NCBI GenBank assembly: GCA_031216445.1
Contig: CM062211.1
Coordinates: 18,639,501-18,703,500, forward strand
Source: Lateolabrax maculatus
Taxonomy: Eukaryota > Chordata > Actinopteri > Acropomatiformes > Lateolabracidae
DNA length: 64,000 nt
Direction: 5' to 3'
Positions 12,501 to 46,726 of this stretch are shown piece by piece. Position 1 is the stretch's first letter; the number at the start of each line of letters is the position of its first letter. The notes beneath the pieces are model-generated. The model was not told the origin of the DNA and searched no databases. It saw nothing but the letters and a program-made list of their open reading frames with translations. Position numbers and translations under genes: made by a program.

Positions 12501-12727
12501 CATTGTCGGATTCATGATGGACCGTTTAAGACAAAATTAATTATAATTAATCATCCGTCAAAACCTGGCGCCTACATTACCCACAGTGGAAGTTAACTAA
12601 CGATGGTTTAGTCTGAGATATGGTTGTTAGGTCATAGTCTTCAGACCAAACCGATACTGGCATCCTTAAAGGATAATTATAGGAAATCGATTAGAATAAA
12701 ATTAATTGGCACCTACTTTAATAATCG

Positions 12728-13190
12728 TTTGAGTCATTTCTCCTGTAAAATCATTTCCTGGTTGCAGCTTCTCAGATGTGAAGATTTGCTGCTTTTCCTT
12801 TGAATGATTTGAATCGTGAATGTGTTTTAATAATGTTGAGCTTTGGACTGTTGGTTGGACACAACAAGCATTGTGAAGGTGTCACTTTGGGCTCTGGCTC
12901 ATCGTGACGCCATTTCTCACTATTTTCACTATTTGTACAAAGCAAACAATCAATGGATTAATGGAGAAAATAATCAGCAGATGGATCCAGAATGAAAATA
13001 ATCATCAGCTGCAGTCCGATACAAAACAGTTCAAAATGAGCTCCAACAGTAAAATCCTGCTTTTCCATGAATGATGAGGAATAATAATCTAATGATAGAA
13101 TATATAATAGTACAACAGGCACAGGGGACATTTTACTGTGGAAATACTTTAACTACATGTTACTGATTATACTCACAGACTTTTACTGCA
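12728..13190 (-). repeat. Inverted copy of the dispersed repeat at 22230-22733
   Basis: Read as reverse complement, this stretch follows 22290-22733 over some 440 bases with few differences. It includes the shared phrases CACAGTAAAATGTCCCCTGT and GAAGCAGCAAATCTTCACA-like text, and ends in TACAGGAGAAATGA. A truncated third copy lies at 4738-4992. There is no coding capacity; the family is unknown. Confidence 0.8.
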
Positions 13191-13669
13191 GTTCTACCTG
13201 CAGGCTGAACACAGAATATGTTCAACTTAGTTTTACTTAGATCGAACACACAAAGAAGAAAGAACAAACTCTGGCCTTGCTTGAGCTTAAAATCTGAGTA
13301 TTTTTTTCAGCTGTTGTATTGTCCCGATCTTTTTATTAAACCTGTTTACATGTAACACTGTTAAATAGTTTTAGTAGCCTGAATAAATCTGAATTAGTTT
13401 AGTTGTAACTGCTGCTGCAATCTTTTTTTTTTCTGTAATTGCCCACTCTTACTTCTTATTTTAGCTTTAAGCCCCAGTTGTACTTGAGTCATTTTGTTTT
13501 TCATTTGGAACATACAGCAGAAGAGACAGCACAGTGGTTTTGTCCTCGCAGCAGGAAGGTCCTGGGTTTGTATGGAAGGAAATGGTTCATGTGTGGAGGG
13601 TGACTGGTTTAGATCATCTGGATAAACTGTTTCCCACGTGTCTGGTCATCTGACTGCTCGTGTTTCTTG

Positions 13670-13875
13670 CAGTGTTGGAAGTACGTTTAATCAAGTACTG
13701 CACTTCAGTACAATTTTGAGGTACTTGATTCCTTTTTTTTGTTACTTTATACATTTATTCAACTAAATATTCCACCAAATTTGTTCAGTGTAAGACATTT
13801 ACTTGTAAGAGTAGTTTTATGTAGTGGTATTTCTACTTTTACTTAAGATAAAATACATCAGTATTTCCACCACTG
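13670..13875. mobile_element. Short hAT-type miniature element
   Basis: It begins CAGTGTTGGAAGTAC and ends TTTCCACCACTG, so the ends form imperfect inverted repeats. The flanking octamers GTTTCTTG and TTTTATTG agree at six of eight positions, as expected of an old 8-bp target duplication. The interior carries the same AAGTAC/GTACTT stepping as the more complete copy at 60880-61360. Confidence 0.6.
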
Positions 13876-14763
13876 TTTTATTGACCCAAAACTACACAAA
13901 AATAGGATTAAAGTTGTAACAAGCTGAAATAACCCTTTAAAATCCACCCCCTAGTGTTGGTATAATGCCTCCAAACGTCCTTCCCAGATGTTACTGATGA
14001 TTTGAAAGTAAACATGGAGTTTTGGGGGTGTTTGTAGGCACTATAACAACATCAGGGAGTGTATTTTTAACCTGCTTTGACAGGTTAAAGGTGTCCTTCT
14101 AGCTGCGCCTCCATCAGTGACGTCACCTGTATCTCACCTTTAGGCCTCTTTACATGTTTTATAACCAGACAGCTGCCTCTCTGCCTGCCTGCCATACTCC
14201 CCCTCTGCACGCTCGATGATCTCATTACATGTTGAAACATTATGATGCATAAATTTGCACATTGATGAAGTGAAATGTTGTTATACGAGATGATGCAGAG
14301 TTCAGACCAGTGCAGATCACAGGAGTCATGTGTTACGTGAAGCTTGTTGACATGGAAAAATTTACTAATTAATGCTTTAAATAAGGACTTCATTTGCATA
14401 ACTGGTCCTGTGTTCAACATGATCAAGATTAAAGAGGAAAACGGGCAGCAGGAGGGAGGGTCGGGTTCTGATTTAGCATTTTGTTTGTGGTTTTTGTCAA
14501 AATCCTCATTCTGATTCTGGTAAAACTGAGCAACTAAAGGAAACAAAATATGTTAAAAGCAAAAAACATCTTTATTTTCCCGTGTTTTTGGCAGCCAGCA
14601 GTCCTCTCTGAACGAGACACCACACCTACCTGTTTTTTAATAGTCACCATGTGTGAATGTGTCAGACTCTCTGCTGGCACTCAGTCCTACGTTTTCCACT
14701 TTTCCATTTACTGGGATTCGATTCGTGCTGCTCTGGAGGCGCCGTTCTTCACTGCCGGTTTAT

Positions 14764-14809
<46 letters not shown>

Positions 14810-16049
14810 CCAGGGAAAGAAAAAGTAGAGCAGAAATTTGCACAAGTTCACCTTAATTAATCTGTAGGCGTCTCGGGATTCAGAGCACTTTCCCCTCATT
14901 ATTTGGATATGATGTTTAATTAGTTCTCCTAAATTAAAGAACAACTTCTTCCTTTTTTTCTGCACTAATTCCTCCTAAACTAAGCACTTAAGCTTTGCGA
15001 TGTGGAACACCTGAAGTGCCGTAGAGATGGCCACTAATGGATCCAGAACTAAATCGAAAAGGTTGTTTTCTGTCCTGTTTGCTTGTTTGATTAGTTAGCA
15101 GTTTAACTTAAAAACCTGCATGAAGCCGGGTTCAGTAAACATGTTTTTGAAGGAACAAGAGATTTGTTTCTGGCTCAATAATTGGCTGGTTGTCTGTATA
15201 TTTTTGAACCCACATGTCTGGAAAGGTTGACATCACATGTGGCGTCCCTCAGGGGTCTAACGTTGGTCCACTGATGTTCACAATCAAGAAACATAAGGTA
15301 TGTTACAAAAATTAGCACACAGTCAAACTGGCCCTCGTCCCCTCGAGACCCCAGCCTTGTTAAGTCGTGGTTGAGTCCATTAAAGACAAACTACAAATAC
15401 AATTTGATTAAAAAATTTGATTTATTGTAAAGCTCCACACGACCTTGTTACAAAAACTTTATTTAGGCCACTAGTTGTTGGAATACCTTGCTGGTGATGC
15501 ATTTTGTGAAAGAAAATGCTAATACATGTGCATTTCCTCCACTACTGTTAGGAGTTGGTTTGCTGAGATAAACATCTGGTGGTGTTCCCCAGCCAGGTGC
15601 TTTTAAACCACCAAGGCTAAGTATTGTTTACGTACTATGTCTGCACCCTGTTTATATATTTTCCTGTGAAGCACATTGTATATAAATAGTTTTGCTTTAA
15701 TGTAGATCCAGTAAGTTTTAAAGTTTTTCTTAACACTGCACCTTTTTTACTATTACGTTTTGCTCTTACTATACAAAACGTGAATGTATTGTGATGCATA
15801 TCTGAATCTAGATGGGTATTAAAACATCCTGAACATTTCTTATCATTAAAACAATAAATCCAGGAGATTATGCTGCTGGTGGAGGTGCATGCTGTCTGGG
15901 TGTTTACTCGTTCTTTGTGTGCGGTCTTAAAATATATAATTTTTCTCCTGTAGTCCTCCTGGTTCACAGGTTCAATCAATTCAAGTGTTTTCAGCTCTTA
16001 GCAGTTCTCTCGCTCTTGAAATGGTCTTGAAAATTTTCAGTCCATCAGT

Positions 16050-16160
16050 CGATCCGTCTGTCGGTCCAACACTTTGGTTCAGAGTGAAATATCTCGACAT
16101 CTACACGTTGGATTGCCATGAAATTTAGTGCAAACACTCGTGACCCAAAGAGGACGAAAC
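16050..16160 (+). repeat. Fragment of a dispersed fish repeat
   Basis: The phrase CCAACACTTTGGTTCAGAGTG is followed by AATATCTCGACATC and GGATTGCCATGAAATTTAG. This is a phrase I recognise as recurrent in teleost non-coding DNA. A diverged inverted relative is visible at about 41505-41600 (minus-strand CGCCATGAAATG). No family name is offered. Confidence 0.55.
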
Positions 16161-17546
16161 TAAACAAAGTCCAACAGTAAAGGAACTAAATGGCATTTTA
16201 AAGGATTGGTCCAATGGTTAATACTCACTGACTCAGTTTTAACTGATTAATCTACCATTCTGATAGTTGATGAATTGTTAATAATAGATGTGAATCATTA
16301 TCCGGTTCCAGTTTCTCAAATGTGAGAATTTGCTGCTTTTGTTTGGTTTATCTGATGGTAAACGGAATATGTTTAGCTTGATTTGAACTGTTGGTGGGAC
16401 AGTTAGAATTAGATCTGGGTATCCCACCCCAAAACTTTTTGGGGACTTTTTTGGACTAAAATGTGTCTTCAGCAGCTAGTATGGGAAACTGTCCAGTACA
16501 GAAAGCTGCCTGGTTCGACTGATAATCTTATTTCTTCATCGTTTGATCAGATAGTGCCTGACTTAAAAGCTAGTAAAGCGTGGATGTGTTTGTGAGGAAG
16601 TTAATACATTGAACAGATTTGTTACAGCTCAAGGATGCACTGAATGTAAAGTTTGTTTACAAGAAAAATTCCACACAGTCAATCAAAATGTTCTTTTTAA
16701 ACTGGGAGAATTTCTTCTACTGCTGCTTTGGTTTTGACATCTTGAAGAATACGTCTTTTCTTATTGTCAACAGATCTCATGAGCATCTGATAACAAGTGT
16801 TGTGTGTGTGTATCACAGCTGGATATATCTACTTTACTTTGAGCCATTGTTGTTCAAAATGTTCCTTCACCACCATGAACACACACTGTAGTTTATTGTT
16901 TGTTTGAGTAAAACTACAGTGAGCCGCTGCTTTGTAACTATATATCAGTTTCAGTAGGAACCAACGGGTTCGGAGCTGAGAGCCACAGACAGGAAGTGAG
17001 GGAGTGTTGAGAGACGCACCGGCACGAAGGCGTCTCAAAGACCAGCTGAGTCTGAGCGCAGCTGATGTGATGATTTGAGGTGTTCTCGGCTTGCTGATTA
17101 CAGAGCTGTCGGCCGGTCCCATCTGTTCCTCACACACATGTAAACTTGTCAGTCTGACTGCGACTGTTAGCACTAATTAAAGGTTTACACATCCGTCCTC
17201 TCCTCTTCCCTTCGCTGGAACAGTGTCATTAGCACTCTGACTGTGTGTGTTTGTGTGTGTGTGTGTTTGTGCTTACATAAGGAGATGTCATGGTGACTCA
17301 AACCCACGTGTTTAACTTTGGGTGGTGGGTGTTGACACGCACACACACACTGTCAGTGTTGTACTCTGATTTGGTTATTTTGAAAATGCTGGAGGCTGTG
17401 ATGATAACCTGTAGTGTGTGTGTGTGTGAGTGTGAGTGTGTGAGTGTGAACACTTCTTTCATCTCTCAAAATCACTCTTTGTACGGTGCAGGGTCGCTCT
17501 CTTCCCTCAATTATTCATCGGCTTGTTTCCATGGTAACAGCTGCAG

Positions 17547-17587
<41 letters not shown>

Positions 17588-17924
17588 GGGAGGGGGGGGT
17601 GCTGGTTGATTTGACAGCAGTAGGATGGGCTTCATCAGCTCATTATACTGTATCATTACATCTGATGTACAGGGACGACCGTTACGCCCCTGTGACTGTA
17701 AACAGGAAGCAGCAGCAGAAGAAGTGATATCAGCAGTAGTAAAAAGTTCGATTGAATCAAGATTTTGTTAATGTTTGTCAAACTTTTTTTTTCTTATCCG
17801 GGTAGCTGCATGTGACAAGAAAAATATTGATTTACTATTTTTTATGAAAATATGACATCATAGAAAGTAACATTAACATAGAGAAGTGATGGTATAGAGT
17901 ACTGATATGTGTTTTACTGTTGGT

Positions 17925-18590
17925 TCTCCGGTTCTGCCTTCTTTTTACAGTCTATGGGCTGATTTCTGTTTGGATTTCTCAGGTTCTAGATAGTTTGGGT
18001 TGGTTCTGGTTTCTCTGGTTCTGGCTGGTTCTGGCTGGTTCTGTTTTTCTGGTTCTTGTTTTCTTCTTTCTAGTTCTGGATTCTCTGATTCCATTGGTTC
18101 TGATTTCTCTGGTTCTGGTTCTGTTTTCTCTGGTTTATTTGGTTCTAGCTGGTTCTGATTTTTTTACATGACATGGCATGGCTGGTTCTGATTTCTCTGG
18201 TTCTTGCTGGTTCTGATTTATTAGGTTCTAGATAGTTTGGGTTGGTTCTGATTTCTGGGGTTCTAGTTGGTTTAAGCTGGTTCTGGTTTATGGCCTTGCT
18301 GGTTTTATCTTGTTCTGATTTCTCGGGCTCTAGATAGTTTGGGTTGATTCTGGTTTCTCTGGTTCTGGCTGGATCTGGCTGGTTCTGTTTCTCTGGTTCT
18401 TATTTTGTTCTTTCTAGTTATGGATTATCTGGTTCCATTGATTCTGGTTTCTCCGGTTCTGGTTTCTATTGTTCTTGTTTCTTGATGGTTCTCGCTGGTT
18501 TGGATTTCTCAAGTTCTAGATAGTTTGGGTTGGTTCTGGTTTCTCTGGTTCTAGCTGGTTCCATTGGTTCCAGCTGAGTTCAGATTTTGC
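17925..18590 (+). repeat. Degenerate GGTTCTGG minisatellite
   Basis: About 650 bases are built from variants of GGTTCTGGTTTCTCTGGTTC and GGTTCTAGCTGGTTC. Higher-order copies are visible: the block TTCTAGATAGTTTGGGTTGG recurs near 17984, 18226, 18329 (as CTCTAGATAG...) and 18515, giving a period of roughly 100-240 bases. ORF 17920-18171 is a translation of it. Confidence 0.85.
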
Positions 18591-19105
18591 TGCTGTCGGT
18601 CCGTCAGGAGTGGGTTTGGTGGTTCGGACTTTGAACCTTTGACGTTGTGATTTGGTAGCATTAGTACTTTGAGTAGTTCTGTATCCGGAGGAGTCATGCA
18701 GTGTTTTAGATTTAGGAGTATTAATAGCTCTTTTATTAAATAAATATTAGTAAATCAGTAAAAAGTATTTACATATCCCGTTAAACTTGCTGCTCCCCAA
18801 GTACTTCAGTAGAGAGATTATATAACAGTAGTTAAAAATAACTACAGCAGTACACACATACTGTACAGTATAGATGCAGTATACTGCCATGCTGTTTCCC
18901 TATTGTACTACCACATTGTCTCCAGCAGGGGGCGCAATACACTCAGAGTGCAGCCGAGGACCTGTGTGAACAGCAGGGGGCAGCACAGGTCAGATCTGAT
19001 CAGTCAGAAACACTGTGAACCAAACGTCAGTCAGAAAATTACACGTTATAATCATGTCAGTGTGATGGGGGTTTACAGTGAAGAGCGGTCGAGAGACACT
19101 GACTG

Positions 19106-19143
<38 letters not shown>

Positions 19144-20439
19144 GTGTTTAATATGCAGCATGGTGACCTGCATTTTACTGCAGTTATGGTAATATCACCG
19201 TTAAGACCTTCCACACGGGCGCTGTGGCACTAATCTGGTGTAATCTGCTGCCGGGACACTGACCCACATGTCTGACCACTTCACTACCTGCTGGGCGAGG
19301 ACACGCCCTCCTCCGCTGTCGGCCAATCACATCACAGGGAACAGAACTGCTCTTTTTCCTCTTGGTTCAAACCCTTAAAAACAGTAGCAAATATTAGTAA
19401 CACTGCATTACAAGCAAGTAATCTTCACTAAGACGTAGTAGTGCTCTTTAAAACAAAATACTTACATTACTTATAAAAACAGACTTCCTGTTAGTCTGTA
19501 CAACATGCTGGTATTCATTCAATGTAGTCGTACTGTGTGTAACATGTTTTTACTCTATAGAACTACTATGTTCCTATTAAATTGTACCAGTATAATATCC
19601 TAGTACATAGGATTGTAGTACTTCCTGCTGCAACCACTGGGAACAATGAAGACTCAATTTAAGGTTGAATTCAACCAAATTACTACAAAAATATTTTTCC
19701 TCTTTACCCCAACAAATAGTTTTGGTCTTCATTTTACGACTCATTAAAACCAGTAACTTACTCATTAAAATACAGTAATACTAGCACAGTATCGATCTAC
19801 TTCTGCTGTTGAAACTAGAGTCTGACCAGCACTTGATTTCAGTTTACACACAACACAAACAAACATATTTATCAGCTGACTTATACACAAAAACGACCCT
19901 GCGATAATCAGTCGGAGGAGTCTTAGAAAAATAACCCTGATGATGTCACAGTGAAGTCATCAAGTTTAGACTACAAACAGGAAAGCCTGCGTTACAAACT
20001 GGATTATGGGAAATTAAGGATTCTTTAGGATGTTTAAATACTGCTGCGTCTTAAAGTATATCAGCACTCAAGCAGCACAAATACTGTGTACTTCCCACTT
20101 TTGTATCATCCTTCCTTCCTCTCCTCTCTGTTGTTTTTATTAGTACTAGTAGTTTTAGTCATACTAGTACCAACAGCAGTGTGTGTTGTTTCTGTGGTGT
20201 TAGTGGTCGCAGGAGGACTAGTAGCTGTTGTTTTTGATTTAGAAGTAGTTACTGGTATTTGGAGTATTACTAGCACTAGTAGTAGTAGTTTTTAGAGTAT
20301 TAGCAGCAGCAGCTACTGTCATTTCTTTCCTTTCCTATTTCCTTCCTTCCTTTCTTTCTTCCTTCCCCTCCATCATATTTATTCCCTCCCTGAAAAAATC
20401 CACCATTTATTATTTATATTCATCCTTCTATCTTTCGTC

Positions 20440-20900
20440 CTCTTCGTCGCATTATCCTTCCATTTGTCTCCCTCCTCTTTCTGCTTGTTTCCTTCATCCC
20501 TCCATCCAGCTGCACAGGAACATGTTACCTCCTCCCTCTGCCTCTCCATCATCCCCCCATCATCCCCCTTCCTCCCCCCTCCCCCTCTTCATCCTCCCAT
20601 CTGCGCAGACTCTGCCTCCCCCCTCCTCTTCCTCCCTCCTCCGCTGCCTCATTTCATGGAGGAGCTTCACATCTGCAGCGCTCCCTCTCTCTCTCTCTCC
20701 CTCCCGTCCGCCGAGCCTCAGGAAGCGTCTCCATGATGGTTTCTGTTTGAGGAGGTCGTCCGTCACTCAGTCGCTTGCAGAGGAAGAGGAGGAGGAGGAA
20801 GAGGAGGAGGAGGAGGAGGAGGAGGAGGAGGTGTAGTTTGTGGCGGCTGCATCTGCATGGCGCTGGGGGGGGAGGCGACGACGCTCGGCTCAGCTTCACC
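20440..20900 (+). promoter_or_regulatory. grip1: grip1 leader / promoter region with an upstream ORF
   Basis: The region upstream of the canonical ATG is a CT-rich tract (20460-20705) followed by a GGA-repeat block at 20778-20832 and a GC-rich 70-base stretch. No TATA box was identified. An upstream ORF starts at 20857, encodes 15 residues (MALGGEATTLGSASP) and stops with TGA at 20902-20904, so its stop overlaps the grip1 start codon as ATGA. The grip1 ATG itself has ACC before it. The transcription start is unknown. Confidence 0.55.
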
Positions 20901-42413
<21,513 letters not shown>

Positions 42414-42639
42414 CAGACAAAAACTGGATAAAACTGGATCAAACCGGTTGTAACCAGATTGGACTGGAGAGGTCAACGAGGAGAACAATACAACAGAGTT
42501 GAATTAAACTGGTTTGGACCCATCCAAGCTGGTTCAGAGTGGACCCCCCATGGTGCTACACACCCTCTGGATGAACTTTGACCCTTGACCACTAAAGTTT
42601 GACCTTTGAACTGCTAAAGCAGCCTGAAAGCACACTGAT

Positions 42640-43170
42640 GGACCGGAGCAACGCCTCACCTTTTCACCTGAACCAGTTCTGCATACTGGTCCTACTGGTG
42701 TCACTGAAACCAGAACTATGACTACTGATCCTACTGGAACCACTGAAGCTACTGGTCTAACTGGTCAAAGATTAATGGGTACTGGGTCTACTAGCCCAGA
42801 GCCATGGCTACTGATTCTACTGAAGCCAGAGCCACAGCCAATGGTCCTACTGGTCCAACACACAGGGGCTCTGGTCTTAGTGGTAACAGAACCATGGCCC
42901 TACTGAAGCCACAGCCAATGGTCTTACTCGTCCAAGACACATGGGTTCTGGTCTGACAGAACCATGGGTACTGGTCCAACTGAAACCAGAGCCACAGCCA
43001 GGGGTCTTACTGGTCCAAGACATGGTTCTTGGTCATGGTCTTAGTGGTCACAGAATCATGGGCACTTAGTCAGACCACGGCTTCTACGAGTCCCGAACTG
43101 TAGCTTGTGGTCCATCTGGTCTTACTAGAACCACAACCATGGTGTCTGGTTGTGCCAAGAACCACAGCAG
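42640..43170 (+). repeat. Degenerate CTACTGGTC / AACCAGAGCC minisatellite
   Basis: Repeated variants of CCTACTGGTCCAAC and GAAACCAGAGCCA alternate with a period of roughly 60-65 bases. It explains ORFs 42534-42743, 42718-42906, 42791-42979 and 43125-43316. Confidence 0.8.
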
Positions 43171-43235
43171 CACAAAGACTGATGGGACTCCAGAATCCAG
43201 AACCTGCTGATGGAGAGACAGGTTGCCAAGGAAAC

Positions 43236-43579
43236 TAGGGATGCTCCGATCAGGCTGTCCAGGGCTGATATCATTTCAAAGAAAGCTTCCTCAGTGGTAA
43301 ACCCTTTCAAAACCATTTCAATTTAAATATTAGTATATTATGCTGCTTCAAACGTTGGAATAAGCAACTCTTCAAGGTTTTGGTAGAAAAACATGTTATA
43401 TATTCCTCAAAGTATCAAACAGGTACTGTTTATGGCATTAGTGTCGATAAATTTCAAACGATACTCAGCCGGAGTGGTGGAAAACAGGCAGCCATGAAGG
43501 ATTGGTTTGGATGTTTTTTCCTATCAAGGCACGAATCAACTAATAATCCAATAATTATCAGCTGATCGGAGCATCCCTA
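43236..43579. mobile_element. Miniature transposon with 18-bp perfect inverted ends
   Basis: The left end TAGGGATGCTCCGATCAG (43236-43253) is the exact reverse complement of the right end CTGATCGGAGCATCCCTA (43562-43579). The interior is non-coding and AT-rich. The ends start and finish with TA, so either a TA target duplication or a hAT-like end is possible; flanking octamers do not match convincingly. Family not assigned. Confidence 0.8.
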
Positions 43580-44309
43580 ATGAAATGGACAAAAGGAGGG
43601 TTTACTGTTAAAAATTGAGTTCTGTGCCATGAACGAGCTGCAGATTGAAAGTAATAATAATAATGATGATGATGATGATGACGACACTGAGCAGTTCAAT
43701 AAGAATCTTTTTCTACTGTTTACACCTGTTGGACTGGCCACACTGTGTGTATGTATGTGTGCGTGTCTGTGTGTGTTTGTATGTTACGTGTGTGTGTTAA
43801 ACACGAGGCCAGTTAAGCCCCTCCCACCTCAATTCCTCGTCTTGGCTTAGCCCCGCCCCCTCCACTTCTTCCCTCGACCAATAGGCAGCCAGGATGACGG
43901 GCAGATGGCAGTTCTGAAAGAGTCAGCTGATTGGCTGGAACCAATCAGAAAAGAAAAAAACTCCCCCTGCCTGTCTGTGATTGGTTCTCCTCGACACACA
44001 AACCGACCAATCAGCTCCCAGGAAGAAGCCAAGCATGCCCCCACCCCGACTTCCCTGACCCCCCCCCAGTAACAGTGATCTATTATGCTAATCGATCGGT
44101 GTGTTTTTTGATTGACTGTTGTCAGTTTTCTCTGTTTGTTTGTTTGTTTCCATGACGACTGAACCTGAAAAGATGTAAAATAGATTAAAAAAACGGTTCC
44201 TGTCGCTGTTCACATCGAATCCCGAAAACCTTCACCTCATAACCACGAAAACGACAATGTTACACGAGAAAAGAAATCCTGATACAACAGGAAACCTGTG
44301 ACAGTAAAT

Positions 44310-44349
<40 letters not shown>

Positions 44350-44946
44350 CTTTTGGAGTGATGTCAACATCTTCCTGCTCTGAAACTCGCTATTAAAACT
44401 GGCCAATCAGAACCCTCACTCGCCAGCCACCAGTAGAAACCCTCCCTGAGCTCAACAGCCAATAGCTGTCCCTGTGCTTTGGATTGGAGAGCTGTGATTG
44501 GCTGTGACTGTGCAGCTTCTGTGATTGGCTGTTTGACTCCGTCCAAAACTTTAACTGTGATGTTTTGATTCCGAAGCACACTGCTAGCACATGCTATGGT
44601 TAGCACGTAGCTTTACCATCTGGTCAACATCTGGCTCACACCTGGCACACAGGTGGTGTTTGGTCAGAACACACCTGGAACAAGGCCCACACAGGACTGA
44701 CCGGGACAAACTGTTCCACCAATGGGAAGAGGCCAGAGAGCTGAGGGGCGTGGCTTCAGGAGGGTTTTATGAGTGAGATGTAAAGCCATACACACTGTGT
44801 TTGTGCGCATGTATTAACTGTGTGTGTGTGCGTGTGTGTGTGTGTGTGTTAGACTGTGCGTTTGTTTGTTGGCGTGTGTGTGCGCGAGTGTGTGTGTAAT
44901 ATTGCAGGGATTTGCACTCTAGTGATTCACCTCAGCAAGACGTCCG

Positions 44947-44992
<46 letters not shown>

Positions 44993-45203
44993 CATTGCAC
45001 TGCCATTTGAAATAGTGGATCAGATTAGTTTCCATGTAGCTTCACCAACCAACCAAACGGTATTTTTCTTTAAAGGAACAGGGATGTTGTAAAGTATTTT
45101 TGTACAAATTTAATACTTTGGTAGCATGACGTTCCTGGTGTTTGTCCTGTCGGGCTCCACTGCTCTCCTCCACCCCCCTTTGTATGGACGACTACTGAGC
45201 AAC

Positions 45204-45209
45204 AATAAA
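45204..45209 (+). terminator. grip1: Poly(A) signal, probably of grip1
   Basis: Canonical AATAAA, preceded by AT-rich UTR-like sequence (TTTGTACAAATTTAATACTTTG, 45099-45120) and followed by a GGACTGG/GTTTGC context. It is the last good signal before the lsm8 promoter. Confidence 0.55.
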
Positions 45210-45239
45210 GATGAAGACCTGCTGGGAGGACTGGACTCA

Positions 45240-46255
45240 TGTTTGCTTGAAACATAAACACAACATAATCATTTTTTATATGGGAGAAATGTACTGAGAG
45301 GGTAAAAAAAACAGCAAATATATTACTTTTAAATATTATGTTTAATTTTTACGTTCACTGGTAGTAAAAGTGGAAATAGAAACTTTTTTGCTTTAACTTA
45401 TCATTATGAAGTAAATATTGAAAATATTACACCATGTAATGGCTACTGAATAATGACACCATCAGCACTTAGGTTGGTGTCCTATATGCTTCGCTTTCAC
45501 TGCCAAAGAAGAAAGCTCGATTTATGGCACACGCCATTCTTTTATTAGTAAGTAACACAACCTGCCTACTTATTAACACTACCGGATGTTTCACTCTGCC
45601 TTTATCACAGCCCTGAGATCAGGGTTTCTAGTTCAAATTGGGATTCTTGTGGTTGTTTGTTGCTTTGGACAGTTGGCCATGTTGAAACACTAGGTAACAG
45701 TATCAGCCAGAGACAATATCTGAGATCATTTGTCCGTTTGATAATCTGAACAAAGAACACGTTTTCTTGCGGTGGCCTTTCTAAAATGAGTCATGGTGAA
45801 AGTTACTATGTTGTGTTATTATCAAGCAGTTGATAAATAAGATATAAAGATAGATAAATAAATAAGCCAACAGATGGTTGAATAAAACACGATCCTGATA
45901 CAGTTTGTATCAGAACAACTATAAACAACACAAATACAACAAATTTAAATTTGAAAAAAATAAAACTCAAATATACAAATTCACAAAATAAAAACTAAAG
46001 TAATATAAATTAAACAAAGTAGTGTAGTGTGGGCAAGTCTTGTTAGAATAGCCAATTCATCTACTGTTTTATTACTTTAATCTTTAATTTACGTTTTACC
46101 AATGGTACTTTTGTGCTGCAATTTATTGGTTGAAATGTAGTGGAGTAGAAGTTTAAAGTAGCAGAAAATGGAAATACTCAAGTGAAGTCATAGTGAAGTA
46201 CTTCAAAACTGAACTTGAGTAAATAAACTTCTTTCCATCACTGAAGAACTGTGAC
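45240..46255. other. Intergenic between grip1 and lsm8
   Basis: AT-rich, no exon seen. A fragment of the hAT-type CAGTGATGG repeat occupies about 46130-46245 and ends only some 20 bases before the promoter motifs of lsm8. Confidence 0.6.
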
Positions 46256-46259
46256 GTGT

Positions 46260-46726
46260 TTCCGGCCGCCATCTTTGTTTAAATCGGGGAACAAACCAAA
46301 CATCACAACTTGGAAAACAGGTTAAAAGTCTTTTTTTAACGTGCAGCAGACGGATGTTTTTTCATCCAGGTGGTTGGAAAAAGTCTTTGAGGATTCTGTA
46401 AATACCTTAAAAACAGCGGTAAGTGGTGTTAGTGACCGGAAGTGACGCCCCGCTCGGCGCTCGGCTCTCCCGCCTGCCCGCCGGTGATGCCTCGGTGCTG
46501 GATTACTTCTGTCTGCTCTCCGGTGACTCGGTGCTGGATTACTTCTGTCTGCTCTCCGGTGACTCGGTGCTGGATTACTTCTGTCTGCTCTCCGGTGTGT
46601 CGTCGCCGTTAGCGCCTGCCGCCGGTTCTCCGTCACTTTCTGCGCCGTTTTTTCGCCACCAGCCCACCGGTGCAGACGCCCCGGAGCTCCCTGCCTGATC
46701 GATACCCGCCGCGCCCGGCCGGAAGC
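46260..46726 (+). promoter_or_regulatory. lsm8: lsm8 promoter and leader
   Basis: GCCGCCATCTTTG (46265-46277) resembles a YY1 site and ACCGGAAGT (46435-46443) is a consensus ETS site, both usual in TATA-less housekeeping promoters. Downstream, GC-rich sequence carries three tandem 36-base units (46491-46596) and a 41-codon upstream ORF (46487-46612). The start site cannot be fixed, so the repeats may be promoter or leader. Confidence 0.6.
46491..46596 (+). repeat. Three near-perfect 36-bp tandem repeats upstream of lsm8
   Basis: Units begin at 46491, 46527 and 46563 with CTCGGTGCTGGATTACTTCT and are identical except for the last few bases of the third. Because 36 is divisible by three, each frame repeats a 12-residue peptide. 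The ORF 46423-46698 and its antisense ORF are consequences of this. Confidence 0.95.

Larger units (their letters stand above)
9542..20439. other. Non-coding repeat-rich DNA; intron 1 of the alternative grip1 isoform if that exists
   Basis: No exon could be supported. Chance ORFs such as 11133-11525, 14085-14546 and 15635-15979 are AT-rich or repeat-derived and show no family features. Contents include the dispersed repeat at 12728-13190, a hAT-type element at 13670-13875, a (CA)n array at 14766-14808, a fish dispersed repeat near 16050-16160, a GT array at 17550-17584, a GGTTCTGG minisatellite at 17925-18590, an AGAG run at 19110-19140 and a CTTCC-rich tract around 20330-20370. Confidence 0.6.
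42414..45230 (+). other. grip1: Probable grip1 3' UTR
   Basis: No further exon was found between the stop and the AATAAA at 45204-45209, which follows a U-rich stretch typical of a transcript end. The interval carries a degenerate minisatellite (42640-43170), a miniature transposon (43236-43579), a GATGAT run (43662-43683), several CCAATCAG-type motifs (43940-44520) and AC/GT arrays (44312-44347, 44950-44991). Whether it is one continuous UTR is inference. Confidence 0.5.

Noticed and set aside
14085..14546. 153-codon minus-strand ORF
   Set aside because: No recognisable domain, no splice signals, and the sequence resembles dispersed fish repeat. No supporting neighbour exon.
46322..46698. 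ORFs on both strands with 12-residue repeated peptides
   Set aside because: They arise from three 36-bp tandem units in the lsm8 upstream region and are reported as a repeat and an upstream ORF, not as a protein gene.
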